This document shows, one piece after another, positions 9,301 through 19,579 of a stretch of DNA of 64,000 nucleotides. The DNA is taken from contig VZRS01006604.1 in NCBI GenBank assembly GCA_013398055.1, positions 1-64,000 of the forward strand, written 5' to 3'. The translations under genes were made by a program, and so were the position numbers. The number at the start of each line of letters is the position of its first letter. Within the stretch, counting starts at the first letter, position 1. The notes beneath the pieces are model-generated. The model had not been told where the DNA came from. It did no database searches and was given only the letters and a program-made list of their open reading frames with translations. The DNA is from Ifrita kowaldi. Taxonomy: Eukaryota > Chordata > Aves > Passeriformes > Cinclosomatidae.

Positions 9301-10514
9301 TTCAGCTGACAGCAGGCTGAAGCCTGCAGTCAGAACACCAGGAAAGGCTCCCCAGTCTCTTTCCCTTCAGGAGATTCAATTACAGCTCATAGTTAATTCA
9401 GCAGGCAGCTCACCATTGCCGTGTCCAGGGAGATGGGGCGGCCACCCACACCCTGAGGGAGCAGGAGGGGCTGGGGGATGGTGGAGGGTGGGTGCGACCC
9501 TGGGGACTCCCGAGCTCCGGGTGGTCCATTGCCAGCACTGCTCCGTCCTTGCTGCAGGGAGAGGAGCAGACCGTGCATCGCCCCGGGGCTGCTGCCTCCA
9601 CGCACCGAGGGTTCCCCCCAGTGTTCCCAGGGCGGGCACAGCGCCTGGCTGTCGGCTGACAGGAGCGTGGGGGCTGCCCTGGAACGTGGGTGCCCTTGAC
9701 TTCCAGCGGTTTTCAGACATTCCCAACACATCCCTACGAGCTAATGACTGGAGCAGGTGATAGTGCTGTGTTTGTCTGAATTACAGGGAATACACTTCGG
9801 TGTCTCCCAACCTAAGGGTGCAGCAGGTTTTCCAAATACTTACATTTTGGAGATCTTAGTTTGTTTTCCTCTTTCATGTGTTCTAAAACTCACTGTGAAA
9901 ACCATTAGGTTTTGACAGAAAGGTTAATCAAGTGTTGAACTGGTCTGCCCCTTTGATTTCAAAATATCTGAAGAAAACATCTGTTTCTCAGAGGAGCAGC
10001 ATGAGAAATGAATCTCCACAGATACCTGGGCTGCAGGTATGGATGTGTGACCTCCTCAGTGTGCCAACCAAGGACAGCCCAAAACTCACCAGACAAACAG
10101 AAAATGTTATCTTTGGAAAAGGAGTTACCTGATGAGTTGTGCCGTTGACTTCCAAGCTGAAAACGTAAAATAAAGTACAAATTAAAACGCCCAACAGAGG
10201 TATTGCTAGCATGTGGAGAAACCGGAGTCCAACCAGAAGAGAACCCCAGAACAAAGGAAGAGTAAGAGCTGTAGCGTTTATATTTTTACTGAGTACATGA
10301 AGACCTTTTGTCATTGCTATGTAAGTTTTGTAATAAAACATAACTAAAAAATACATCAAATAACCACCTGGAATTAAAACTGTGTTAAAGAAGCAGAATA
10401 AAAGTCTTACCCATGGAAACTAAAGATTTCTCTCCATTTGGTCAGATCAGAGATTCTGCTGGTGATCTCCTCCAGCTCTGTCGGCGCAGCGTGTTCAGCC
10501 CCCCGGTCGCCCAT
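3209..10514 (-). CDS. MINDY4B: MINDY4B, inactive MINDY-family deubiquitinase-like protein (12 coding exons)
   Basis: The coding exons, read on the minus strand from 10514 leftwards, join in phase to about 412 residues with GT-AG introns throughout. They end in WNGTDPFF, like the C terminus of the MINDY4 family. Family landmarks in order are KWREIFSFHG, GGRPISLDTAM, FRFRPPHSDLAYALE, GGTRAILVAVQ, ILFLYSLLFSR, WLCSVSGRHSVLF, LLSDWKSERIFHLYFYSG and EMAIRTKW. In active MINDY4 (from memory) the catalytic Cys lies in a GGPCG motif and the His in a SHFSVLF motif. Here these read GGTR and RHSVLF, so both appear lost, as in the mammalian pseudoenzyme. The human protein is somewhat longer, so one exon between 9453 and 10128 may be missed. 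The start at 10514 was chosen because the ATG opens the exon at a CpG-rich promoter-like segment. CLRN1 lies upstream in tandem on the same strand. Confidence 0.88.
4010..4600 (+). mobile_element. Solo LTR of an endogenous retrovirus, probably ERVL-like, in the last MINDY4B intron
   Basis: The segment opens with TGCAGGTTTTGTCTGGGG and passes the U3 core CCAAAGGGATTTTCCAGACC. It then shows a TATAAA box at 4276-4281, the CTGGAGGTGGCTGAACACCTG block, AGTAAACTGTC near the polyadenylation site, and a purine-rich end reading GAGTGAGCGGCTGCGCGGGG...TAAAACCATGGCA. This layout is that of a common songbird LTR (from memory). It is antisense to MINDY4B. No gag, pol or env frame flanks it, so it is a solo LTR. 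No clear target-site duplication was found. Confidence 0.85.
4750..4930 (-). CDS. MINDY4B: MINDY4B exon 11
   Basis: The acceptor CTGTCCAG is at 4931 and the donor GTACGG is left of 4750. It encodes VSPALRTPRLPVWLCSVSGR followed by HSVLFGTD and LLSDWKSERIFHLYFYSG. This is the most conserved block of the family. The residue aligned with the catalytic His is Arg. It ends with one base of a split Asp codon. Confidence 0.92.
5025..5183 (-). CDS. MINDY4B: MINDY4B exon 10
   Basis: It has 53 codons between acceptor CCCCGCAG and donor GTGAGC, starting AVLSLLLTGRASP and containing GPVGFLRWE. The middle (GSRELESSTGDGDGGAPWQR) is acidic, low complexity and GC-rich. Confidence 0.88.
5328..5352. repeat. 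(ATC)n microsatellite
   Basis: Eight perfect ATC units, flanked by T-rich sequence, within a MINDY4B intron. Confidence 0.95.
5506..5575 (-). CDS. MINDY4B: MINDY4B exon 9
   Basis: 70 bases from acceptor CCATACAG to donor GTAGGA. It completes a split Arg codon and reads VQEDLGDTAPLLNISSGNVT, then CTE. This matches the family's LQ.DLD.TT..LL stretch. Confidence 0.88.
5705..5775 (-). CDS. MINDY4B: MINDY4B exon 8
   Basis: Acceptor TTCTTCCAG, donor GTATAT. It reads FKGEGSHGVILFLYSLLFSR then TLE, the family's hydrophobic core helix. It leaves two bases of an Arg codon. Confidence 0.9.
6308..6373 (-). CDS. MINDY4B: MINDY4B exon 7
   Basis: 22 codons from acceptor CCAACAG to donor GTAAGT: IQLFEFSEKAAAQGFISD then HIHC. 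It is in phase with both neighbours. Confidence 0.9.
6764..6929 (-). CDS. MINDY4B: MINDY4B exon 6
   Basis: The acceptor GGCCCAG is at 6930 and the donor GTGAGT is left of 6764. It reads LCQVGRWDQEQALATALAET, then LWAAGGGGRAVVCLITAPIT, and ends NSFTER. The acceptor choice is fixed by the phase of exon 5. Confidence 0.88.
7186..7277 (-). CDS. MINDY4B: MINDY4B exon 5 (lost catalytic-Cys region)
   Basis: 92 bases from acceptor TTCCTAG to donor GTAAGT, reading GGTRAILVAVQAHIISYLLF then TRETEC. In active MINDY4 the corresponding motif is GGPCGVLAAVQ (from memory), so Pro-Cys is replaced by Thr-Arg. Confidence 0.9.
8131..8475. repeat. 15-bp minisatellite in a MINDY4B intron
   Basis: About 22 tandem copies of units such as GTGTGTGGGGTGCAG, GTGTGCAAGGTGCAG and GTGTGTGGGGTATAG. 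There is one ambiguous base (N) at 8457, near the right end. The period is a multiple of three, which creates long apparent open frames in several frames. It ends about 90 bp from the MINDY4B exon 4 donor. Confidence 0.95.
8563..8682 (-). CDS. MINDY4B: MINDY4B exon 4
   Basis: 40 codons from acceptor CCTCCACAG to donor GTAAAA: RLQKLLFRNMSPLFSCEW, then AAAHFRFRPPHSDLAYALEA and GK. This is the conserved start of the catalytic-fold region. Confidence 0.9.
9040..9122 (+). mobile_element. Short CR1 3' end
   Basis: It ends TTCTATGATTCCATGAT, the degenerate CR1 terminal octamer repeat, preceded by AAAGGCCCTTTCCAAGCC. Only the 3' tip remains. Confidence 0.75.
9414..9452 (-). CDS. MINDY4B: MINDY4B exon 3 (39-bp exon)
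   Basis: Acceptor CCCTCAG after a pyrimidine tract; donor GTGAGC. It encodes GVGGRPISLDTAM, matching the family's GG.PI..E.AM motif before the catalytic fold. The frame stays open further upstream, so a longer exon cannot be excluded. Confidence 0.78.
10129..10156 (-). CDS. MINDY4B: MINDY4B exon 2 (28-bp micro-exon)
   Basis: Acceptor GTTTTCAG, donor GTAACT. With the two bases left from exon 1 it reads GLEVNGTTHQ and returns to phase 0. It was recognised because exon 1 ends in FSFH plus GG and the family continues G-L-E. Confidence 0.72.
10411..10514 (-). CDS. MINDY4B: MINDY4B first coding exon
   Basis: The ATG at 10514-10512 opens MGDRGAEHAAPTELEEIT, then SRISDLTKWREIFSFH, ending at donor GTAAGA. 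The open frame extends further upstream with no in-frame ATG that I favour; that part is GC-rich, low complexity and read as 5' UTR. Confidence 0.82.
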
Positions 10515-10800
10515 CGCAGCCGCCGCGCTCCCTTCGGGCGATGCTCCGAGTGCCGCTGCTGGCACCGGAGCTGCGGGGGAGCAGCTCCCTGACCCGCGCT
10601 GCTGAGAGGCACCGACCTCCCTGCCCGTCCCCGGGGCCTGCGGGCAGCCCCCGTCACGTCGGGACTGACCAGCCGGGAGAGCCCGTCCCTGCCCGCGCCG
10701 CTCCGCTCGCTGTGCCGGCAGCATCAATGTTTAATGCCAGAGCAGCAGAGTGGGGATGGCGGCAGCGGCGGCTGCTCCTGGCGGGGCTGGCTGCGGGTGG
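10430..10800 (-). promoter_or_regulatory. CpG-rich promoter-like segment of MINDY4B
   Basis: High GC with many CpG dinucleotides covers the first coding exon and about 280 bp upstream, and fades into ordinary sequence. Position and composition fit a CpG-island promoter. No TATA box was recognised. Confidence 0.55.
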
Positions 10801-12812
10801 CGGGAGTGTGGGGCAGGAGCAGGAACGAGGGTGTTTCCCAAAGTGGGGCAGGAGCGGGGGCATTTTCATGGATCAGAGGAGGACCAGGGTCCATGCTGGG
10901 GCTCCCCCGGAGTCTTTTCTGGGGTTCCCTCGGGGTCTGTGCTGGGGCTCCCTCACGGTTTGCACTGGGCAGACCACACCTGCTCTTTCAGCCTGTCAAA
11001 CACACAAACATTGTATGAGACAAACATGGTCTTAATTTTATTTTGCTGGTAAGAAGTTGTTGCTTGCCTCAGGAATAGCTGGGCTGATGCTCGGGCGCAG
11101 GGTGGGATGTGGGGGTGGTCGAGCCAGGCTTTGGGCACAGTGACCCCTGTGAGGACACTCAGACCCCAGGTTGGGGCTGCTCTTTTCTGCACAGCAAAGG
11201 AATGGGTTTGGGTTTGCTGTGTAGTAAACAATACCATGAGATGCAATACAAACTATGTTTTAAGAACATACATTAACATTAGGAAGAATATGTATATAGA
11301 TGAAGAAGAAAATGATGAAAAAAGTTGGGAGTTGTGCTGATTTGCAGAAGCCCTTCCACATTGTTAAAATCTGGGGAGATGCAGGGGCAGAGCTACCTTG
11401 GGAAAGGATACAGCTGACAAATCTTTACAATAACCCAGCAGTGTTTTGCCTTTCACAGTAAAAGTATAAAAAATGACATCAAAGTCAATAAGGCCTCGTG
11501 GGCTGGTAGATCCTGAAGCACAGAGGGCTCTGATACATGGGGATTGAATGGATGCCGGGTGGGGTTGCTGCTCACCCACAGCTGGGTGCAGCCCCTGCAG
11601 ATAAATGGGGCAGGGGCTCTCCCCCCCATGTTTGTTCTGAGGGCTGTCTCCGTGTCCTGTGAGGAGCACCTCATCTCCAAGGCAGCCAGGTAACCCCACA
11701 GAGGCAGTGTTTGGTGGTGTGAGGCTCTGCCTGGGGCAGCATCTGCTGCTTTCGCTGACTCGGGGATGTTTAGGGGGGCGAGGGCTGATGCGTCCGTCTG
11801 TTCTGGCTTCCTGTGCCAGACCCTCACGAGTTCGTTCCTCAGTCCCTGCTGAGCTGCAGCCTGCACAGGAGCCTGGCTGTTGTGTTATTGCTGCCCTTCA
11901 GAGGTTCTGACTTGGTTAATTGGTGGTGTTTGATGAGAACTTGCAGGGCTGTTCTCTGGAGGGGGCAGTGGAAGGTGAAGGCACCTGGGCTCACTCCCGT
12001 CGCTCTGCTCTGGGAAACGCCCTTTGCTTGATGAGCAAAGGGGGTTTGTTCAGCAACACCGAGCCTGGCTGCCTCCCTCGGGCAAGCACGTGGCATCTCC
12101 CCTGCATCTGGTGTGCTGTGTCAGCTTTGTCACCAAGCTGCAGCAACCGCTGGGGAAATGAGGACTCCCAGGACTCTGGGTTTGGAGCACAGTTTGGTTT
12201 GTTAAAAGAAAAAACCCAGAGAGTTTCATGGAGAGAAATGATGCTGTTGCCATGCTTGTGAAGCCAGATCAAAGTGCAGGTGTTTGGGTTTTGCCCTCTG
12301 AGCACCACACGTGTGAGCTGGAGTCTGAGGGCTGTTGGGGCAGAGCCTGTGTGTTGCCCTGTCCCTTGTTGGGTGTCTGTAAGTTTACCAGGTGTCCTTG
12401 GGCCCTGCTGCTCTGACGTGGTCACGGCTGCATCCTTGCCTTCACCAGGGCTGAAGGGCAAAGCTGCTGCTGGTGAGTGCATGTTTCCACTGCAACCCAC
12501 TGATTGGACTTCCCAGATTCAGTGCAATGCTACTGAGATTCCTGTGTTTCTTCATACCAGCCACTTTTCAAACAGTTTACAGGAAAAAAGTCTTAATAAG
12601 GTCTTACCCCAAGAAAGAGGGCTTTTCCATCCAGACATTACCATCCAGAACATCTTCTTTTGTTCACTGCATACACCATATTGACACTTATTTGAAACTT
12701 CCCTGGTTTTACCTTCTCTAGAGTTAATCATTCACAAGTTGGTACATCTGGTGGTCGTTGATTGTAATAGTGACAAATTTCTTTACTTGAAGTATTCTTA
12801 AATTCCACAATT
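10801..12812. other. Intergenic spacer, MINDY4B 5' side to CLRN1 3' side
   Basis: About 2 kb between two minus-strand genes. I see no exon or strong repeat. The left part is probably MINDY4B upstream sequence and the right part CLRN1 3' UTR. Confidence 0.5.
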
Positions 12813-13078
12813 TTAATACATCAGGTCAACTGCTCCTGTGATTGTCCCTGAATCTTTTGATTTTGAAAAGGGAAATTCAAATCCAGCAAATCGAATTAGC
12901 AGGGCATTGAGGAAGTGCACCAGGGAGCAAACCAGGATGGTCCAGAAGGAATTTGCAAACTGTTCACTGTGAGTCTTGAACGTAAAAGTTCCCTCTTTGA
13001 AATTAGCAATTTTCTCTGAAAGGTGGTGGATCTTCACCTCTGAGGAGAAGAGAATCATGATGAGGCAACCACAGGAAC
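12813..13078 (-). CDS. CLRN1: CLRN1 exon 3
   Basis: Acceptor CCTTTCAG; reads SCGCLIMILFSSEVKIHHLS, then EKIANFKEGTFTFKT, and ends AVDLMY before TAA at 12815-12813. It contains the third and fourth membrane segments. Confidence 0.96.
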
Positions 13079-16000
13079 CTGAAAGGGAGAGGGAGATGCT
13101 CATCACCTCAGCAATCCCTCAGCCATGCTGTATGATGTATGCTGCAACCAAATACCACATGGAGAATGTTTTTATGGCCATTTAGCTTTAACAGGGTTTA
13201 TTTTTGGAATCCAAGCCAATGGCTGTTGAAATGGGTAAGCTTTTCTAATTGAATTTGGCTCAGGACCAGGAATATTTAGCGTGGCTGCTTTAGTGCCCTG
13301 AGCCAGCAATGTATCTGTGCTCATGTTCAGCTTTAAGTTGCTCATTGTCCCGTTGAGCATAATGGAGCTCTCTGCGTGCCTGAAGATAAACTGAAGGTAC
13401 TGAAGTCCTTGGCTAAATTATGACTGTAACATGTGATACCTTCTAAAGCCAGGGTAAACCTGCCTGTCAGCCAAGCCAGCAGCCCAGAGAGTGGGTGCGT
13501 GGCAGAGGCATGGGGGACACTCTGCTATCCCTGCACAGCAGTGGTTCTTCTCAGAGACCACGCTACAGGGAGCTGCTGCCAGCCTCTTGCTCTCTGGCTG
13601 CTCAGCTCTTCTGTCCTTGGGAAGGCTGTGCTGCTTTAAGTGGTGACCTCGCTTACATGGTCTGGAATGCTCCTGTTGTGGGAGCAGTTGCATCACTGAC
13701 GTATTTTGGTTGTTTTGCTCCCCCTTTTCCTACTCTGGTGTAGTGCCTGGTTCTGACCGTGTGTTGGGTGTCTGTGATGCTGGTGACCCGTGCTCTGGGT
13801 CCCTGGGGCCCTTCTTCCCTGGCTTCCTGCAGCTGCTTTCCCATTCCTGTCCTGCCACTCCCCCTCCTGGGGGATCTCCCCATTTTATCTCTCAACTTCA
13901 ATTTGGAAAACACATGTTTTGATACAGCAGGGTCACCCGCCTTCCTGTCTGGCTTGATTTTGCCAATTTGGCGTCAATGCAGCCACAGTCCTTAACTCGC
14001 CCTCCTCTGCTGATAAAGGGTCATTGTGAGGGCCGGGCTCGGGGCGGTTTCAGCCCTCGGGACGGCCCTGCTGGTACTCACAGGCGATGAAGCTCCAGAG
14101 GTACAACCCGACAGGGCCGTGCAGTGTTTCGTAGGGGCTGCCAAAAGCATTGAACATGAAGAACCCTGCTCCCACCAGAGCAAAGACAATCAGTACTGTA
14201 CAGAAGAGAATGACACTAACATGGATACTTGCAGGGATAATTTTGAGCAAATCTGGAAAAACTGAAAACAAAACAAACACAACATTATTATACACATTAG
14301 GCAAAGTTGTCTTGAAGTCAGGCTGGGGGCTCCTGCTCGTTCGTGATAATTGTTTTAATCCTGCTCTTCTAAATGCAACCAGATGAAGTTATTAACTAGA
14401 AATGTTTTTTCATGGATGTTCGGAGACAGAAAAATTCTGTGAAACTCAGAAGCATAGATGGGCCAGCAGAGAGAGATCAGCTCCAGGGAAAGGCTGTCCT
14501 CCCCTTCCTGTGGGTGGTATTTGGTCCTTAATGTAATCCTCTGGGAAAAAACCAGGAAGTTTTATTTGAGGAGGCAGGTCTGGCACAAGGTGTCACAGAA
14601 GCCTCTCGCAGTGCTACGAGAGGTGTTACGGGACTGATCTCCCTCGGATGAAGGCTTGGCCATCCACTCTTCTTTGGGAGTGGGACAATAAATCCTTCTT
14701 TAGACTTTCTGTTCTCATTTATGTTCGTGAGGTCCCACAAAGGGTTGTGACATAGGAAATGAAATTGTGCTGTGATTATGGATGCACAAATTCAGGAATA
14801 ATTTATTCTATATATTTTTATGCAGCTTTTAAGCTACTATTTCAAATTGTGGTCCTGTTTGTCTAGGACACAGGGATAGTCATTCAGACAGCATGAGAGA
14901 ATGATTTTTAAAAATTCCTGTTTGTTTGGCAAAAGCAGGTATTTTGGAAGGAACTGTGAAATACACTTCACTGCTCCTGACCCATGGGGGCACAACCAAA
15001 GTGAGGTAATAATGCCTCGTGCTGCTTTGCTGTGGCTGTGCCGTGTGGAGAGTAAAGCAGCCTCACATCAATTACTGCTCCTTGTAAGGTCTTTACCAGC
15101 AAACACAGGCGGGGTGGGGAATGTGTGGAGAGCTGCCCGAGGAGAAGGACGTGGGGGTGCGGGTGGATGAGAAGCTCCACATGCTTTGGCCACGTGCACT
15201 GGCATCCAGAACCTCCCCGTGCCCCGGGCTGGTCCCACAGTGTCAACAGCAGGGGAGGGGGGATTCTGCCCCTCTGCCCTGCTCAGGTGAGACTCCATCT
15301 GCAGAGCTGCCTCCAGCCCTGGGGCCCCCCAATATCAAAACAACATGGAGCTGCTGGAGTGAGTCCAGAGGAGGCCAAGGAGCCAGGCTGGGAGAGCTGG
15401 GGGTGTTCAGCCTGGGGAAGGGAAGGCTCTGGGGAGACCTTAGAGCCCCTTCCAGTGCTTTCCTGTGCAGGATTCCTACAAGGAATAGCATTAGTTCCTG
15501 TGGCACTATCTGATGTTTTGGGAGAACATGCAAAACTGTGTATTTCATAATACAATTTTGTATTGTTTATTTCAAAAAAACAAGTTATGGCATGGTATTG
15601 AATCCTCCCCTTGGCACCTGCATCTATAGCTGGTTATGTCGTTAAAATTTTATATGTGATGCATCAGGAAAAATTAATTCCAGAAGCAATGTTGTCTTGA
15701 AAGGAAAACATTCCTTCGTGGTCCTGAATGAACCTGTGTGTGCTGTGCATGGCAGAGACCTTTAGAAAATGAACCGCTGACCTAGAAACTGATGGGAACG
15801 AGTGGGAACAAATGGAGCAGAAGTTTTCCCCAGCTGAACTGAGTTTGCTGGCAGAGCAAATTCATATTACAATTATAAGAAACATAGTGGTCAGAGGGGA
15901 GCATTTAATGGGAACAAGCATAGAACTAAATCATTTAGCCTATTTTCCGTGTCTGTTCTCCTCAGACATGCTAAAGTGCAGTGAGTGCATTAAGCTATGG

Positions 16001-17491
16001 CTGTGTATTTTATAAGTTTGTCCTGCTTTCCAGAATGCTCCTGGTGAGCTCCCAAGATACCGAGGTGATGGGAAGGGGCTGCTGCATCCCCAGGGAACAG
16101 GGTCAGCACCTTGTTCTCAGTGTTCTCTGAGGTGAACGCTCCTGCCCTGGCTGCAGCTTGTGCCCATCCAGCTGTGCCTCACAGCTGTCACTGACTGAGC
16201 CCGAGGGTCAGTCCCAGAGCTGCTGGCCGCTGGACCAGCCCTGGGTCATAAGTCTCACCTACAGCAGTAAACCAAATCCTTGGGATTGCAAAGACACCTC
16301 TGAAAATTCACCCAGGGTGCAATAACTGCACACTGGGATGGCACACAAAGCAATCGAGGGACCTTCTGCTGTATAAACAGGCTAGTGATGGAATTTAGAC
16401 AGAGCAAATACTAATACCATATTAAATTAACTTGGTCTCTTTTGGGAAAATGTTATATAGTAAATAATTTCTGGTACCTAGTCTGGTAACTTTCCCTTGC
16501 ATTAAATCACGGTGTGAGCGATTTGCATGTGCTGTTGTAGCAGAAGGATTATAAACTGTGTGCTGTAGCAACCTCAGGTGAGGTATTGTACACACAGCAA
16601 CTGGCTTTTACTGCCTGTTCCATGTGCTGCTGGATACAAATGTGTCTCACTTGATCATTTTTTATTGATCTTCTTATCCTTGAAGATTAATGGGTTATGA
16701 ATTCAAAGTGAAGCCATTACTGATACTCTGACATTCTGTGTGTCAGGTACCGACTCAGCCAGCATTCCCCAGACAGCCTCCCCCCGTCCTTCTTCCAATT
16801 AGAGCCACAGATCGTGAACTTTTGGGCTGCTTTGTTTCTCAGTAGCAGCCAGTACCCCAGCTCTTTCCCGAGGTTCTTGCTGGTTTAGTTCATTCTTCTT
16901 GACAGCACAGAGGTAATGTTGTGATGCTGACACACAGAGGAAGATGATAAAGATTAATTAAACCCCCCAATTATTCTTTTTTAAAGTAACAGTATGAACC
17001 TTTTGGAATGAGGATATTTGTGTAACTGCATTATAGATTTTGAAGACGTTAGCCAGGCTGTATTAGTATCATAAAATAAGTTCCTGACCCCGAAGATCAG
17101 AGCAGTGTAAGGGCAGCGTTGCTTTGGCACGGCCCGTGCTGCTGGGCTCGGTGTCCGAGCGAGGGGCCGTGCGGGCAGCCCTCTCCCGCCGCCCCAGCTG
17201 GGGCTGCTGTGAAGAACTGAAACGCCATCGGTACTCACACGAGAACTGGAAGGGTCTCCCCCCGAGCCCGCACTGCCGCACACGCTGCCCGGAGAAGAGC
17301 CCGTACTGGATCTCGCCGATGAACTTGTGCAGCTCCGGGCCGGTGGCGTTGACGAGCAGCGCTCCCGTCGTGCAGAGGATCGTCCCCCTCACCCAGAGCT
17401 GAGTGCCGATGGCCGCCGCCGTCCCCAGCGCGCAGGCGAAGCTCAGCACCCCGGCTGTGCAAAAGATCAGCTTCTTCTGCTGCGCTGGCAT
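12813..17491 (-). CDS. CLRN1: CLRN1, clarin-1 (3 coding exons, complete)
   Basis: Three exons (17491-17239, 14261-14082, 13078-12813) join in phase to 232 residues, the same length as human clarin-1. Clarin-1 is a four-pass membrane protein of hair-cell and photoreceptor synapses and bundles; loss in humans causes Usher syndrome type 3A. It opens MPAQQKKLIFCTAGVLSFAC (first membrane segment). It keeps Asn48 in the N-glycosylation sequon LVNATG, the residue altered in the known human N48K allele. It continues FPDLLKIIPASIHVSVILFC (second membrane segment) and SCGCLIMILFSSEVKIHHLS (third), and ends AVDLMY before TAA. All introns are GT-AG. At the exon 2/3 junction a Gly of the human protein becomes Cys (FIACSCG). 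The promoter side faces MED12L head to head. No frameshift or stop was seen. Confidence 0.96.
14082..14261 (-). CDS. CLRN1: CLRN1 exon 2
   Basis: Acceptor TTTTCAG, donor GTGAGT. 180 bases reading FPDLLKIIPASIHVSVILFC, then FMFNAFGSPYETLHGPVGLY. It is phase 1 on both sides, matching exons 1 and 3. Confidence 0.95.
15118..15470 (+). mobile_element. CR1 LINE reverse-transcriptase 3' remnant in CLRN1 intron 1
   Basis: Broken frames read VRVDEKLHMLWPRALAS, then a PALGPPNIK stretch and LGVFSLGKGRLWGDL. These are the familiar C-terminal motifs of CR1 reverse transcriptase (D-EKL-M--, LWGP, LFSLEKRRLRGDL). Indels break the frame, so it is dead. It is antisense to CLRN1. Confidence 0.82.
15471..17238. 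other. Remainder of CLRN1 intron 1
   Basis: AT-moderate intronic DNA. I see no exon or strong repeat. The part of intron 1 left of the CR1 remnant is likewise featureless. Confidence 0.5.
17239..17491 (-). CDS. CLRN1: CLRN1 exon 1
   Basis: The ATG at 17491-17489 opens MPAQQKKLIF. The exon carries the TTGALLVNATG glycosylation loop and ends GGRPFQFS plus one base at donor GTGAGT. It is strongly CpG-rich. Confidence 0.96.
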
Positions 17492-17660
17492 GGTGGCACT
17501 CTGGGTCTGCCGGGGGACGCGGAGAGGCGGTGCTGAGGTCCCGAGCGCGGCGGCAGCCCGGATGCTGGAGAGCCCCGGGCACCCCGCCAGCCCCGTGCTG
17601 GGAGCCCCAGTGCCCGGCCAGCCCCGTGCTGGGAGCCCCAGTGCCCGGCCAGCCCTGGCT
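17492..17660 (-). promoter_or_regulatory. CLRN1 5' flank: CpG-rich with 31-bp tandem repeat
   Basis: This CpG-rich sequence abuts the CLRN1 start. Within it CCAGCCCCGTGCTGGGAGCC recurs at 17587 and 17618, with a third partial copy at 17649 (period 31 bp). It is probably promoter or 5' UTR. Confidence 0.5.
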
Positions 17661-17929
17661 GGAGGATGCTGTAAAGGCTCTTCTTCCCTGTGCCCTTCTG
17701 TGCAGCTTCGCAGATGTTTCAGTGCGTCCCCTGTCACTTGATCGCGAGGGTTTAGGATGACAGATCTCTGTAATTTGATGAGTGCTCTGCTCGTCCCAGC
17801 CCCCGGGGGAATGGATGAGTGGGGGGTTCAGAGACGAGCTTGGCTGCTGTATCTGATTATCCTCTCTCCATAAAGGAAGTTTTCAGAGGGTTTATTTTTG
17901 CTGGTTTTCTTCTAAAGGCAGCAATGCTG

Positions 17930-18055
17930 AGCTGCTCTCTTGGGTTTTTTGGTTGTTGTTTTGTTTTCTTGGTTTTGGGCTTTGGTTTTTTGTTGGTTTT
18001 TTTTTTGTTGGTTTTTTTTTGGTTTTTTTTCTTCTGGGTGTATTTCTTTTTTGCT
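17930..18055. repeat. T-rich simple repeat (TTTTTGG-type)
   Basis: Irregular runs of T broken by GG/GTTG on the plus strand. Low complexity with no coding potential. Confidence 0.85.
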
Positions 18056-19579
18056 GTTCTTTAAGGTAATGCCCAGGTAACATACAGCACCCTGCCAAAA
18101 CAGGAGGCCCCTCCTCAATATCCAGTTGCATTTGGGCACCTGCTTGCACTTGCTTTCGCTGTCAGGGTGCTCTCTGGCAGGGGCAGTGTGTCTGTTATAT
18201 ACAGTGCTGTTCTGGCTGCAGCGTGTAGGATGCTTAGGCAAACTGTTCAGTCCGAGTTTCAAATATACACAAATACGTTTTGTCTTAAACTTTACAGAAG
18301 ACCCAGCGCATCCTGAGGCTCAGGAACACACGGCTTCTGGGTCTCACGTCCTGCTGCCGCTGGGCACCTGCCTTGCTGTCCGCACGGGCCAAGTCGCGGC
18401 ACGGCGTCCCCCGGAGTGCGGCCAATGCGGGCGCTTGGCGAGGGCCAGAGGCACCGTCTGCATCCACCTACCGACTGCCAGCGACTTCAGCAAACGCAGC
18501 GTTTGGGTTTTTCTGACTCAGATCAACTCACTGGTTTGTTAACTGCATGCACACACTCTGCAGGTGGTTCAAGAATATCATATCATATCATCTGGGCTTA
18601 AAGACCGAGTCTAGTTTAACTATGTAGGTTTTAAGGGAAACCTGGAATTGAAATGAAGCAAGGCTGTGTAAAAATGATTTACTGATTTGGTTTGTGGGGT
18701 TTTTTCAAGCTATTGTCTGTTTATCAGACTTGTTGGTCCTTGCCTTTGGCAAGCACAGCTGGATGCATGAAAATAATTTATATGAGACAGTGTAGGTCAG
18801 TACTAACCTTTCTTATACTAGTGCTTTATTGCTGTTATCTAGTTCAGCCGCAGCTTTCAAATTATCTATTTGACTAGAGAATTGCTTAGAGACAAAAGAC
18901 AAGTGGTTTGCCTGTTCTTGTCCATAGCACATTTAAACATAAGCTCATTTGTAGAGTGCTGCTGTTAATTTTATTTAGACTAGTTTGCAACCCAGTGTCT
19001 AGTCTTGTTTTTCCAAAGTACCTCGTGTTCGTACTGTCCCAGAGATGCAGCACAGGGAGAGGGTCTGGCACAAATGATGGGTAGAAAGGGGAAAACTTCT
19101 CGTGCTTGCTTGCTGTAACTCTGATAGAGGAATGTACCTACCACTCCAGCACCTGAGAGGACAGCTCTGCTAGGCGGGGGAGGGTGTTCTGTACAGCAGG
19201 GCACGGGTTACAGGCTGTGATCGCGGCTGCAGCCCTGTCAGTAAGGTGGGCAGGTGTGGGATATCCACTGATACGGGAAAAGTGAGCCCTAGAGCTTTCA
19301 GGTTGTATTGCTTGTGTTTTGAAGATCCATTAATCAGAAACTGCACTTCTCTTGACATCACATCTCCTGTCCTGCTTAGCCCTCTGGGCTCAGTGGATCC
19401 ACTCGGGTGGTACAGGAGGGCCCCTGGGAGCATCCCTGGGGATGGTGGAGCAGCGTGCCCTGTGCCTAGAGCAGCAGCTGAAAGGCCATGGCCAGCCAAA
19501 GCTGCAGCGCCCGGGGATGTGGTCATTGCTGCTGGAGCAGCACCGTGTTCCTTTACAGACGGTCGGTACCTCTGGGAGA
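18056..19579. other. Spacer between CLRN1 and first seen MED12L exon
   Basis: I searched this by eye on the plus strand for the N-terminal MED12/MED12L peptides (the PPDVYPQDP, W-L-TARSQSAI, WLIKMTCAYY and EWTQI regions) and found none. No other gene was recognised. Confidence 0.5.
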
